Below are positions 1 through 8,259 of a DNA stretch of 64,000 nucleotides, in pieces. The number at the start of each line of letters is the position of its first letter. Position 1 is the stretch's first letter. The stretch spans positions 166,351-230,350 of the forward strand of contig JAJPJX010000136.1 of assembly GCA_021324015.1 (NCBI GenBank), read 5' to 3'. A program made the translations under genes and the position numbers. The DNA comes from Solibacteraceae bacterium. Its GTDB lineage: Bacteria; Acidobacteriota; Terriglobia; Bryobacterales; Bryobacteraceae. The notes under the pieces were generated by a model that worked only from the letters and a program-made list of their open reading frames with translations, was not told the origin of the DNA and did not search any database.

Positions 1-1
1 C

Positions 2-163
2 TACGACGAGACGGCCCAAGTATCCCACGTGCGCCGGACAACGTTCGACAAGTCACGCCTCGTGCCTCTGTCTGCGGACACCACGGTGGAACTTTGTCGC
101 TACCTGACGGCTCGGCGCCGGTTCGGCGCCCCTCGTGATAGGTACCGGAGCATACGTCCGTAA
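2..163 (+). pseudogene. tyrosine recombinase/integrase C-terminal remnant (partial, truncated)
   Basis: A frame open at the left window edge runs 53 codons to a TAA. It reads like the beta-sheet that follows the first catalytic Arg in phage-type tyrosine recombinases: a TTFDKSRLVPLS core, then a helix with VELCRYLTARRRF. In the family this block is followed by about 90 further residues carrying HxLR and the nucleophilic Tyr. Here the frame stops about 25 residues later, and I could not find those motifs in any frame up to position 275, so the copy looks truncated. The upstream part is outside the window. It is probably a relic of a mobile element. The family assignment rests on this one motif. 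Confidence 0.55.
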
Positions 164-275
164 TACGTGGGTTGCCGCTATCGAGCTGCTATCGGGAATG
201 ATAAGCGCGCCAGCACCTGACGAACCATGCTGACGCGTAGTTGTCAATGCTGTCGCGGCAACCTCATGGGTCCAG

Positions 276-1220
276 TCACATGTGCCGCTGGAGAAATTCG
301 AGGGCGCGCGCAAAGGCCTGCGCGACGACGGGATCGGACATGCGCTTGCCGCCATCAAAGCCGTGCGGTCCTCCGGGGATGGTGATGAACTGGTGCTCCA
401 CACCCCGGCGGGCGAGTTCGGCATCCATGGCCACGGACTGCTGGTAGGGCACATCGGTGTCGGCGTCGCCGTGCAGCAGCATCGTGGGCGGGTAGTCCCT
501 GGTGATGTTGCGGATGGGGCAGTAGCGGTCGAAGGCCCGCGGCTGAGTGACAGGATCGAGGCCCGCTACTTCCTGGGGCCAGATGCCGTGCTGGCGGCAG
601 TAAAGGTAAAACCGGCCGCGGTTGTTGGGTGAGCCGGCGCCGGTGAGAACTTTCCCGCCCACGGCCGCGTAGGCCTCCTCCCGGGAGACGGCGGGGGAAC
701 GCAGATAGAACGGATCTGGCTTGCCATACCAGGGACCGTCGATATCGCCGTAGCCGTAGAACGCGACCAGCGCCTTCGGACGGGGCCGCAGCATGTCGCC
801 GCACATGAGCGTGAGGTAGCCGCCCGCCGAGCCGCCCACCACGGCGATGCGGTTGGGATCGATGGCGAACAGCCCGGGGCCTTTCGCGCGCAACCAGGCG
901 TAGGCGTCCCGGACGTCTTCGAGGATGGCCGGGAGTTTCACTTCGGGGGCCAGGCGGTAGTCGATCGAGACAACGGTGAAGCCCGCACCCACGTATTTTT
1001 CCATCTGCAGCGGGTTGAGGTTGCCGCGCTGGCCCATGATGAGCGCGCCCCCGTGAATCCAGAGGATGGCGGGGCGGCTCCGGCCGTCCGGAATGCGATA
1101 GACGTCGGCATGGATCTCCGTGCCGTCCACCACCTTATAGACGTAAGTCTGTTTGGATATCTCCGGCGGAGCGGCAAAGCTGGTCCCGGCGCAGAGTAGC
1201 AACAGCAAACGGGTAGTCAC
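276..1220 (-). CDS. secreted alpha/beta hydrolase (BD-FAE / esterase-lipase type)
   Basis: This is a 314-residue serine hydrolase. A GTG start at 1220 is preferred because it gives a clean signal peptide (TTRLLLLL core, cleavage near residue 16) and avoids the 45-base overlap with the divergent gene that the longer ATG frame at 1292 would need. The HGG oxyanion motif is at 56-58, the nucleophile Ser131 sits in GGSAGG, Asp254 in HGDAD and His286 in GGPHGF, so the triad looks complete. BD-FAE-type enzymes de-esterify plant polysaccharides; the exact substrate here is unknown. It is divergent from the cytochrome/DUF1549 gene by 26 bases, so the two probably share a control region. Confidence 0.85.
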   Translation of the reverse strand: MTTRLLLLLCAGTSFAAPPEISKQTYVYKVVDGTEIHADVYRIPDGRSRPAILWIHGGALIMGQRGNLNPLQMEKYVGAGFTVVSIDYRLAPEVKLPAILEDVRDAYAWLRAKGPGLFAIDPNRIAVVGGSAGGYLTLMCGDMLRPRPKALVAFYGYGDIDGPWYGKPDPFYLRSPAVSREEAYAAVGGKVLTGAGSPNNRGRFYLYCRQHGIWPQEVAGLDPVTQPRAFDRYCPIRNITRDYPPTMLLHGDADTDVPYQQSVAMDAELARRGVEHQFITIPGGPHGFDGGKRMSDPVVAQAFARALEFLQRHM

Positions 1221-1246
1221 CTTGATATGATGACGGGAAATCCGGG

Positions 1247-3670
1247 ATGCTGGGCATGAGAATTTCGGTTGTCGCATGGGTGTCGATGGCACTTCAGGCC
1301 GCGGCGGGGCAGACGCTGCCGGCGCGGGCGGTGGCCCTGCTCGGTGAGCGCTGCGGCGCCTGCCACGGCCAGAAGACCGGCATGTCGGGCTTGCGGCTCA
1401 CTTCGCGCGAGAGCCTGATCGAGGGCGGCAAACGCGGCCCGGCCATCCAGCCCGGGCACGCGGACGAGAGCCTGTTGCTGCGAGCGGTCCTGCACCGCGG
1501 CCCGGTATCCATGCCTCCCGGCGGCCGGCTTTCGGGCGAGGAAATCGAAACCCTGCGATCCTGGATCGACCAGGGGGCGGAGTGGCCCGCGGGGCCGGTG
1601 AAAGCGCCGACGGCCGCGTGGTGGGCATTCCGCAAGCCCGGGCGGCCGGAGGTTCCCGCAACGGCGGACGCCGCCACGCCTGCGGACGCCTTCCTCCTCG
1701 AAAAGATGCGCGCCGCCGGCGTGGAACCGGCGCCGGAGGCGGACCGGCTGACCCTGCTGCGGCGCGCCAGTTTCGATCTCACCGGATTACCGCCCTCGCC
1801 GGAGCAAGTGCGCGCGTTTCTCAACGACGCCTCGCCCCAGGCTTGGGAGAAGGTGGTGGACGCGCTGCTGGCCTCGCCGCGCTACGGCGAGAAGTGGGGC
1901 CGCATCTGGCTGGACCTGGTGCGCTACGGCGACACCTCCGGCTTCGAGCAGGACCCCTACATCCTGGAGGCCTGGCGCTACCGGGATTATGTGATCCAGT
2001 CGTTCAACAGCGACAAGCCTTACGACCGCTTCGCCAAAGAACAGATTGCCGGCGACGAACTGTGGCCGGACGATCCGCAGGCGAAGACGGGAACGGGCTT
2101 CTTCCGGGTAGGCACCAACCGTGACATGCTCTTCAAGGTCGAAGACTTGAACCGGGTGGAGAAGCTCACCGACTACGTGGATACGACTTCTTCGGTGTTC
2201 CTGGGCCTGACGGTGGGCTGCGCCCGCTGCCACGACCACAAGTTCGATCCCATCCCGCAGCGCGACTACTACCGGATGCAGGCGATCTTCGCGCCGGCGG
2301 TGAACGACCGGGTGTTTCTGGAATACAACGACGCGCGCTTCTACGACCTAGCGGCCAACACGCGCGAGTTCCGGCTGCGCCAGATCGGGCGGGAGATCGG
2401 GCGCATCGAGAAGCCTTACCGGGAACGGCTGCAAGAGGAGAAGGCCGCCCACCTGCCCGCGGCCGTGCAGGCAGCGCGCCGCACCAAGGCGGCGGCGCGC
2501 ACGCCCGAACAGCAGGCCATTGCGGCCGAATCCGATAAGCAGATCAAGCCCAGCGACGAGGAAGTGCTGGCGGCGCTCAGCCCGGCGGACGCGGAGCGCA
2601 TCCAGGCCATCGAGAAGCGCCTGCTGAACATGTTCGCCGGCTACGGGCCTCCGCCGATGTCGCCGGGCATCATCGACGTGGGCCGCGAAGCGCCGCGGAC
2701 CTATATCGCACTGCGGGGCAATCCGGACGCGCCCGGCGACGAAGTGGGGCCGGGGTTCCTGAGCTGCCTGGGCGGCGGGGACGTGCCGGATCCGCCGCTT
2801 CACGCGCGCACCACCGGGCGGCGCAAGGCCCTGGCCGAATGGATCGCCAGCGCGGATAATCCGCTGTTCGCGCGGGTGATGGTGAATCGCATCTGGCAGG
2901 GGCACTTCGGCTACGGCCTGCTGCGCACGCCCAGCGATTTCGGCACCCGCGCCGGCCAGCCTTCGCACCCGGAGCTGCTGGACTGGCTGGCCACCGAATT
3001 CGCCGCGCGCCATTGGTCGATCAAGGCCATGCACCGGATGATGATGCTTTCGGCAGCGTACCGGCGCAGCGCCAACGCCACCGAATCAGCGCGCATCAAA
3101 GACCCGGCCAACATGCTGGTTTCGCACATGAACCGGCGGCGGCTGGAAGCCGAGGAGATCCGCGACGCCGTGCTCCAGGCGGCGGGCACGCTGAACCTGC
3201 AGATGGGCGGCATGCCGGTGGTGCCGCCGCTCGAAGCGCAAGAGCTGTACGGCATCATCGGCAAGCCGGAGAATGCGTGGGTGGTGACGCCGGACCCCGC
3301 CGAGCACACGCGCCGGAGCGTGTACCTGATCGTGCGGCGGACCTTCCAGCAGCCGATGTTCGAGGCCTTTGACGCGCCGGACGGTGTGTTCTCCTGCCCG
3401 CGCCGGACGGAGAGCACCACCGCGCCGCAGTCGCTGGCGCTGCTCAACAGCCGCTTTATGCTGGAGCAGGCGCGCGCGCTGGCGGCCAAGATCCGAGGCG
3501 TAGAGGACGCCTGGGAGCGGGTGCTGGAGCGCGCGCCGAGCCCGGGCGAGAAGAGGGCCGCCGAGGAATTTCTGGCGCGGCAGAAGGCGCGCCTGGGATC
3601 GGACGAGGCGGCGCGGGTGGAACTGGTACGCGGCCTGCTCAACCTGAACGAGTTTCTGTATGTGGACTAG
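1247..3670 (+). CDS. PSD1-type protein: PSCyt1 cytochrome c domain + DUF1549 + DUF1553
   Basis: This 807-residue exported protein has a hydrophobic leader (about residues 4-21). Next comes a PSCyt1-type haem motif CGACH at 36-40 and the MPPGG segment typical of that domain. The long DUF1549/DUF1553 body carries a second CxxCH (C325-H329, in CARCHDHKFDPI). The conserved ADNPLFARVMVNRIW and MNRRRLEAEEIRD blocks place DUF1553 at about residues 530-790. An internal ATG at 1256 would also leave a signal peptide. The family is abundant in Planctomycetes, Verrucomicrobia and Acidobacteria, and its chemistry is not established. Its stop overlaps the DUF1501 start by 11 bases, implying translational coupling and a joint function. 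Confidence 0.9.
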   Translation: MLGMRISVVAWVSMALQAAAGQTLPARAVALLGERCGACHGQKTGMSGLRLTSRESLIEGGKRGPAIQPGHADESLLLRAVLHRGPVSMPPGGRLSGEEIETLRSWIDQGAEWPAGPVKAPTAAWWAFRKPGRPEVPATADAATPADAFLLEKMRAAGVEPAPEADRLTLLRRASFDLTGLPPSPEQVRAFLNDASPQAWEKVVDALLASPRYGEKWGRIWLDLVRYGDTSGFEQDPYILEAWRYRDYVIQSFNSDKPYDRFAKEQIAGDELWPDDPQAKTGTGFFRVGTNRDMLFKVEDLNRVEKLTDYVDTTSSVFLGLTVGCARCHDHKFDPIPQRDYYRMQAIFAPAVNDRVFLEYNDARFYDLAANTREFRLRQIGREIGRIEKPYRERLQEEKAAHLPAAVQAARRTKAAARTPEQQAIAAESDKQIKPSDEEVLAALSPADAERIQAIEKRLLNMFAGYGPPPMSPGIIDVGREAPRTYIALRGNPDAPGDEVGPGFLSCLGGGDVPDPPLHARTTGRRKALAEWIASADNPLFARVMVNRIWQGHFGYGLLRTPSDFGTRAGQPSHPELLDWLATEFAARHWSIKAMHRMMMLSAAYRRSANATESARIKDPANMLVSHMNRRRLEAEEIRDAVLQAAGTLNLQMGGMPVVPPLEAQELYGIIGKPENAWVVTPDPAEHTRRSVYLIVRRTFQQPMFEAFDAPDGVFSCPRRTESTTAPQSLALLNSRFMLEQARALAAKIRGVEDAWERVLERAPSPGEKRAAEEFLARQKARLGSDEAARVELVRGLLNLNEFLYVD

Positions 3671-5066
3671 CCTGACCAGACGGGACCTGTTGTGCCGCGC
3701 GGGCCGGGGGTTCGGCGCGGTGGCCCTGGCCGCCATGCTAGAGGCCGAAACCAATCCTCTGGCCCCCAAGCGGCCCATGCTGCCGGCCAAAGCGAAGAGC
3801 ATCATCTACCTGTTCATGCACGGCGGCGTGAGTCACGTGGACACCTTCGACCCCAAGCCGGAACTCACCAGGCGCACGGGGCAGCCGCTCTCGGTGGAAC
3901 TGGCGCGGACCATCAAGACCAGCTTCATCCACGACCCCACCAAGGCGATTCTGCGGGGCAGCCCGTGGCAGTTCCGGCCAGGCGGCACCTGCGGCACGCC
4001 GGTCTCCGACCTGTATCCGCACCTGCGGAAGCGCATGGACGATATCGCGGTGCTGCGCAGTTGCTACGGGGACGTGTTCGACCACGCGCCGGCCATCTAC
4101 CTGAGGAACACGGGCTCGCAGTTTCCCGGGCGGCCCTGCCTGGGCTCCTGGGTCACCTACGGGCTGGGCACGGAAAACCAGAATCTGCCGGCCTTCGTGG
4201 TGATGACTGATGGCTCGACCAAATCCGGACCGCCCGCCTATGGCGCGGGCTTCCTGCCGGCGGTCTACCAGGGAACGGTATTCCGCGGCGGCGCGAACCC
4301 GATTCTGTATCTCGAAAATCCGCCGGGCATCCCGGCCGAAGTGCAGCGCGAAACGCTGAGCTTCATCCGCCGGGTGGACGAGATGCACGAGGCGGCGCGG
4401 CCGGGTGATTCCACGCTCGAGGCGCGCATCTCCTCTTACGAACTGGCCTACCGGATGCAAAGCGCGGCCCCGGAGGCGGTGGATTTCCGGAAGGAGACGG
4501 CGGCCACGCGGGGGCTTTACGGAATAGATGAACCTTTAACTGAGGATTTTGGTCGTAAATGTTTGCTAACTAGGCGCTTAGTAGAGCGTGGAGTGCGCTT
4601 CGTGCAGCTCTATTCCGGGACCAACGTGGGGGACGACTGGGATAACGCGCACACAGACCTGGTGGGCTCGCACACGCGCATGGCGGGCAAGACGGACCGG
4701 CCCATCGCCGGGTTGCTGGAAGACCTCAAAGGCCGGGGCCTGCTGGATTCGACCCTGGTGGTTTGGGGCGGCGAGTTCGGGCGGACGCCGCTTTCGCAGG
4801 GGCAGAACGGGCGGGATCATCATCCCTACGGGTTCACCATGTGGCTGGCGGGCGGCGGCGTGCGCGGCGGGCAGGTGCTGGGCGCCACCGACGAATTCGG
4901 CGTGCAGGCAGCGGAGATGCGCGTGGATGCCCACGACGTGAACGCCACGCTGCTGCGGCTGATCGGCCTGGATCACGAGAAGCTGACCTATTTCTACCAG
5001 GGGCGCGATCAGCGCCTCACGGACGTACACGGGCAGGCGGAGTTCACGCGCAAGTTGACGGCATAG
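3660..5066 (+). CDS. DUF1501 family protein (Tat-exported, alkaline-phosphatase-like fold)
   Basis: This 468-residue protein begins with a twin-arginine leader (R7-R8 in TRRDLLCRAG, then a short hydrophobic stretch). The DUF1501 signatures follow: MHGGVSHVDTFDPKP near 50-65, GVRFVQLYSG near 313, GGEFGRTPLSQG near 370 and DHHPYGFTMW near 388. DUF1501 proteins resemble the alkaline phosphatase/sulfatase superfamily; their reaction is unproven. The gene overlaps the upstream cytochrome-type gene, the standard arrangement for this pair. Codons 288-311 (4521-4592) are strikingly A/T-ending compared with the rest of the gene, although the encoded residues are a normal family signature. Confidence 0.9.
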   Translation: MWTSLTRRDLLCRAGRGFGAVALAAMLEAETNPLAPKRPMLPAKAKSIIYLFMHGGVSHVDTFDPKPELTRRTGQPLSVELARTIKTSFIHDPTKAILRGSPWQFRPGGTCGTPVSDLYPHLRKRMDDIAVLRSCYGDVFDHAPAIYLRNTGSQFPGRPCLGSWVTYGLGTENQNLPAFVVMTDGSTKSGPPAYGAGFLPAVYQGTVFRGGANPILYLENPPGIPAEVQRETLSFIRRVDEMHEAARPGDSTLEARISSYELAYRMQSAAPEAVDFRKETAATRGLYGIDEPLTEDFGRKCLLTRRLVERGVRFVQLYSGTNVGDDWDNAHTDLVGSHTRMAGKTDRPIAGLLEDLKGRGLLDSTLVVWGGEFGRTPLSQGQNGRDHHPYGFTMWLAGGGVRGGQVLGATDEFGVQAAEMRVDAHDVNATLLRLIGLDHEKLTYFYQGRDQRLTDVHGQAEFTRKLTA

Positions 5067-5136
5067 TTCGTAAACCTCGCGCGTAACCGGAGGCGCGGGC
5101 GGGCCGCCAAAGACAAAGATCATCTGAGGAACTGAC

Positions 5137-8100
5137 TTGGAGATTTCGGCGCATTTCATCCGGCGGCCCATTGCCACCAGCCTGATCATGCTGGCGATCG
5201 CGCTGTTCGGGGTGCTGGCGTACCGCGCGCTGCCGGTGAGCGATTTGCCCAACGTGGACTTCCCGACGCTGGTGGTTTCCGCCAGCCTGCCGGGCGCCAA
5301 CCCGGACACCATGGCTTCCGCCGTGGCCACGCCGCTCGAGCGCCAGTTCACGATGATCGCGGGGCTGGACTCGATGATCTCGACCAGTTCGCTGGGCAAC
5401 ACGCAGGTCACCCTGCAATTCGACCTGGGGCGGGACCTGGACGGCGCAGCCGTGGACGTGGAGACAGCCATCGCCGAGGCCACGCCTCTGCTGCCCCCGG
5501 GCATGCCGGCCCCACCCTCCTTCCGCAAGTACAATCCGGCCGATTCGCCGGTGATGTTCCTGGGCGTCTTCTCCGAGACCTTGCCCATCTGGACCGTGGA
5601 CGAATACGCCGAGACTACCATCGCGCAACGCATCTCCATGGTTTCCGGCGTGGCGCAGGTGATGGTGTTCGGTACGCAGAAGTACGCCGTGCGCGTGCAG
5701 GTGGACCCGGACAGGCTGGCCGCGCGGCAGATCGGGCTCAACGAAGTGGCCGGCACCCTGCAGGATTGGAACGTGAACATCCCGACGGGCACGCTCTACG
5801 GCCCGCAGCGCGCGTTCAACGTGCAGGTGAGCGGCCAACTCATGAAGGCCGAAGACTACCGGCCCATGATCGTGGCCTGGCGGAACGGCTCCCCTGTGCG
5901 CCTGGAGGACCTGGCCAGGGTGATCGACAGCGTGGAGGACGATAAGACAGCTTCCTGGATGTACCTGAACGGGCACGGGCGCAAGGCCATCAACCTGGCG
6001 GTGATGCGCCAGCCCGGCAGCAATACCATCGAGGTGACCGACGCCATTCGCAAGCTGCTGCCGGTGTTCCAGGCGCAGCTACCGCCGTCGGTGCAATTGA
6101 CCATCCGCGGCGACCGCTCGGTGAACATCCGGGAGGCCTTTCACGACGTGCAGACCACCATGATGCTGACGCTCGGGCTGGTGATCCTGGTGATCTTCCT
6201 GTTCCTGCGCAACGTCTCGGCCACCATGATTCCCAGCCTGGCGCTGCCCTTCTCCATCGTGGGCACTTTCTCGGTGATGTACCTGCTGGACTACAGCCTG
6301 GACAACATCTCCATGATGGCGCTGATTCTGTCCATCGGGTTCGTGGTGGACGACGCCATCGTGATGCTGGAAAACACGGTGCGGCACCTGGAACAGGGAG
6401 AATTGCCCATGCAGGCGGCGCTGCGGGGCTCGCGGGAGATCGGCTTCACCATCGTCTCCATGACCATCTCGCTCGCGGCGGTGTTCATCCCGGTGTTGTT
6501 CATGGGCGGGATCATGGGGCGGCTGCTGCGGGAATTCGCGGTCACTATCTGCGCGGCTATCCTGATTTCGGGGATGGTCTCGGTCTCGCTCACGCCCATG
6601 TTGTGCAGCCGCTTCCTGCGCAGGCCCGGGGATCAGTCCGGCAGCTTCTACCGGGTAACGGAATTCTTTTTTCAGTCCATGCTGCGCGCCTACAGCGGCA
6701 GCCTGCGCTGGGTGCTGAACCACCGCCCCGTGATGCTGGCGCTCTTCCTGGCGGTGCTGAGCGCCACCGGCTACCTGTACGTCAAGGTGCCCAAGGGCTT
6801 CATCCCGGACCAGGACAACGACCAGATGTACGTGAACACAGAGGCCCTCCAGGGCACCTCGTTCTACCAGATGGAGGAATACCAGCAGAAGGTGGCCTCC
6901 ATCGTGAGGGAAGACCCGAACGTGGAGACCTTCATGTCCTACGTGGGGGGCAATTTCAACGGGGGATCGAACTACGGCCGCATGTTCGTGCAGTTGATCC
7001 CGCGGCGCAAACGCCAACTGAAGGCCGATGAAGTGCTCCAGGAGCTGCGCGGCAGGCTGCAAGGCATTCCGGGCATGCGCGTGTACCTGACGCTGCCTCC
7101 GGCCATCCGCATCGGCGGCCATCCGTCGAAGACGGCCTACGATTTCACGCTGCAAGGGCCGGACACCGCGGAACTCTACCGCCAGGCGCAGCGGTTCGAG
7201 CGCCTGGCCGCGCGCCTTCCCGGATTACAGGACGTCAACAGCGACCTGCAAATCAAGACGCCGCGGGTGAACGTGGAACTGGATCGGGACAAGGCAGCGG
7301 CCCTAGCGCTGAACACGGCCGATATCGAAGGCGCGCTCTACAGCGCCTACGGGCCGCGCTGGGCATCCACCATCTACTCCCCCATCAACCAGTACCGCGT
7401 GCTGCTGGAACTGGAGCAGAAATACCAGATGCACGCTGACGCGCTCTCCCAGCTCTACTTCAAGTCCACCGACGGCCATCTCATCCCCCTGAATACCTTC
7501 TGCCGCATCTGGGAGGACGCCGGACCGCAAAGCATCAACCACTCCGGCCAGTTGCCCTCGGTGACGATTTCCTTCAACCTGAAGCCCGGCACGTCGCTGG
7601 GCGACGCGGTGAGCGCCATGGAGGAACTGGCCCTGAACAACCTGCCGGACAGCATCCGGACCAGCTTCCAGGGCACGGCCAAGGCGTTTCAGAGCTCACT
7701 GAAGAACATGGGCATCCTGTTGCTGGTGGCCATCATGGTGGTCTATATCGTGCTGGGCGTGCTGTATGAGAGCTACGTGCACCCCATCACCATCCTTTCC
7801 GGGCTGCCTTCGGCGGGCTTCGGCGCGCTGTTGACCCTGCTGCTGTTCCATGTGGAGCTGAGTATTTACGCCTTCGTGGGGTTGATCATGCTGATCGGCA
7901 TCGTGAAGAAGAACGCCATCATGCAGATCGACTTCGCGCTGGAAGCCGAGCGCAGCCGCGGCCTGGCGCCCAAGGAAGCCATCTTCCAGGGCTGCGTGAT
8001 CCGTTTCCGGCCCATCATGATGACCACCATGGCGGCGCTGCTGGGAGCGCTGCCCATCTCGCTGGGCTTAGGCGCCGGAGGCGAGGCGCGGCGCCCGCTG

Positions 8101-8259
8101 GGCCTGGCGGTGGTGGGCGGGCTGATGTTCTCGCAGTTCCTGACTCTTTACCTGACCCCCGTGGTGTACACCTATATGGCGGCCATCGTGGAAAAGTGGA
8201 AAGCCTGGAAGGCCACAGAAGCGGCCGCGCCCGAGGCGCTGGAAAGCTTTCCCTCATGA
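5137..8259 (+). CDS. RND efflux permease (AcrB/MdtB-type), first of a tandem pair
   Basis: This is a 1040-residue inner-membrane HAE-type RND transporter. A TTG start at 5137 is supported by GAGGA seven bases upstream and by the canonical N-terminus (FIRRPIATSLIMLAIALFG, TM1). The proton-relay residues are present: Asp405-Asp406 in FVVDDAIVMLEN (TM4), Lys in IGIVKKNAIMQ at about 924 (TM10) and Arg in IRFRPIMMTTMAALLG (TM11). The length is that of the family. It is followed with a 4-base overlap by a close homologue, as in MdtB-MdtC heteromeric pumps. No membrane-fusion protein or TolC-type gene lies in the window, so those partners must be encoded elsewhere. Substrate unknown. Confidence 0.95.
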   Translation: MEISAHFIRRPIATSLIMLAIALFGVLAYRALPVSDLPNVDFPTLVVSASLPGANPDTMASAVATPLERQFTMIAGLDSMISTSSLGNTQVTLQFDLGRDLDGAAVDVETAIAEATPLLPPGMPAPPSFRKYNPADSPVMFLGVFSETLPIWTVDEYAETTIAQRISMVSGVAQVMVFGTQKYAVRVQVDPDRLAARQIGLNEVAGTLQDWNVNIPTGTLYGPQRAFNVQVSGQLMKAEDYRPMIVAWRNGSPVRLEDLARVIDSVEDDKTASWMYLNGHGRKAINLAVMRQPGSNTIEVTDAIRKLLPVFQAQLPPSVQLTIRGDRSVNIREAFHDVQTTMMLTLGLVILVIFLFLRNVSATMIPSLALPFSIVGTFSVMYLLDYSLDNISMMALILSIGFVVDDAIVMLENTVRHLEQGELPMQAALRGSREIGFTIVSMTISLAAVFIPVLFMGGIMGRLLREFAVTICAAILISGMVSVSLTPMLCSRFLRRPGDQSGSFYRVTEFFFQSMLRAYSGSLRWVLNHRPVMLALFLAVLSATGYLYVKVPKGFIPDQDNDQMYVNTEALQGTSFYQMEEYQQKVASIVREDPNVETFMSYVGGNFNGGSNYGRMFVQLIPRRKRQLKADEVLQELRGRLQGIPGMRVYLTLPPAIRIGGHPSKTAYDFTLQGPDTAELYRQAQRFERLAARLPGLQDVNSDLQIKTPRVNVELDRDKAAALALNTADIEGALYSAYGPRWASTIYSPINQYRVLLELEQKYQMHADALSQLYFKSTDGHLIPLNTFCRIWEDAGPQSINHSGQLPSVTISFNLKPGTSLGDAVSAMEELALNNLPDSIRTSFQGTAKAFQSSLKNMGILLLVAIMVVYIVLGVLYESYVHPITILSGLPSAGFGALLTLLLFHVELSIYAFVGLIMLIGIVKKNAIMQIDFALEAERSRGLAPKEAIFQGCVIRFRPIMMTTMAALLGALPISLGLGAGGEARRPLGLAVVGGLMFSQFLTLYLTPVVYTYMAAIVEKWKAWKATEAAAPEALESFPS

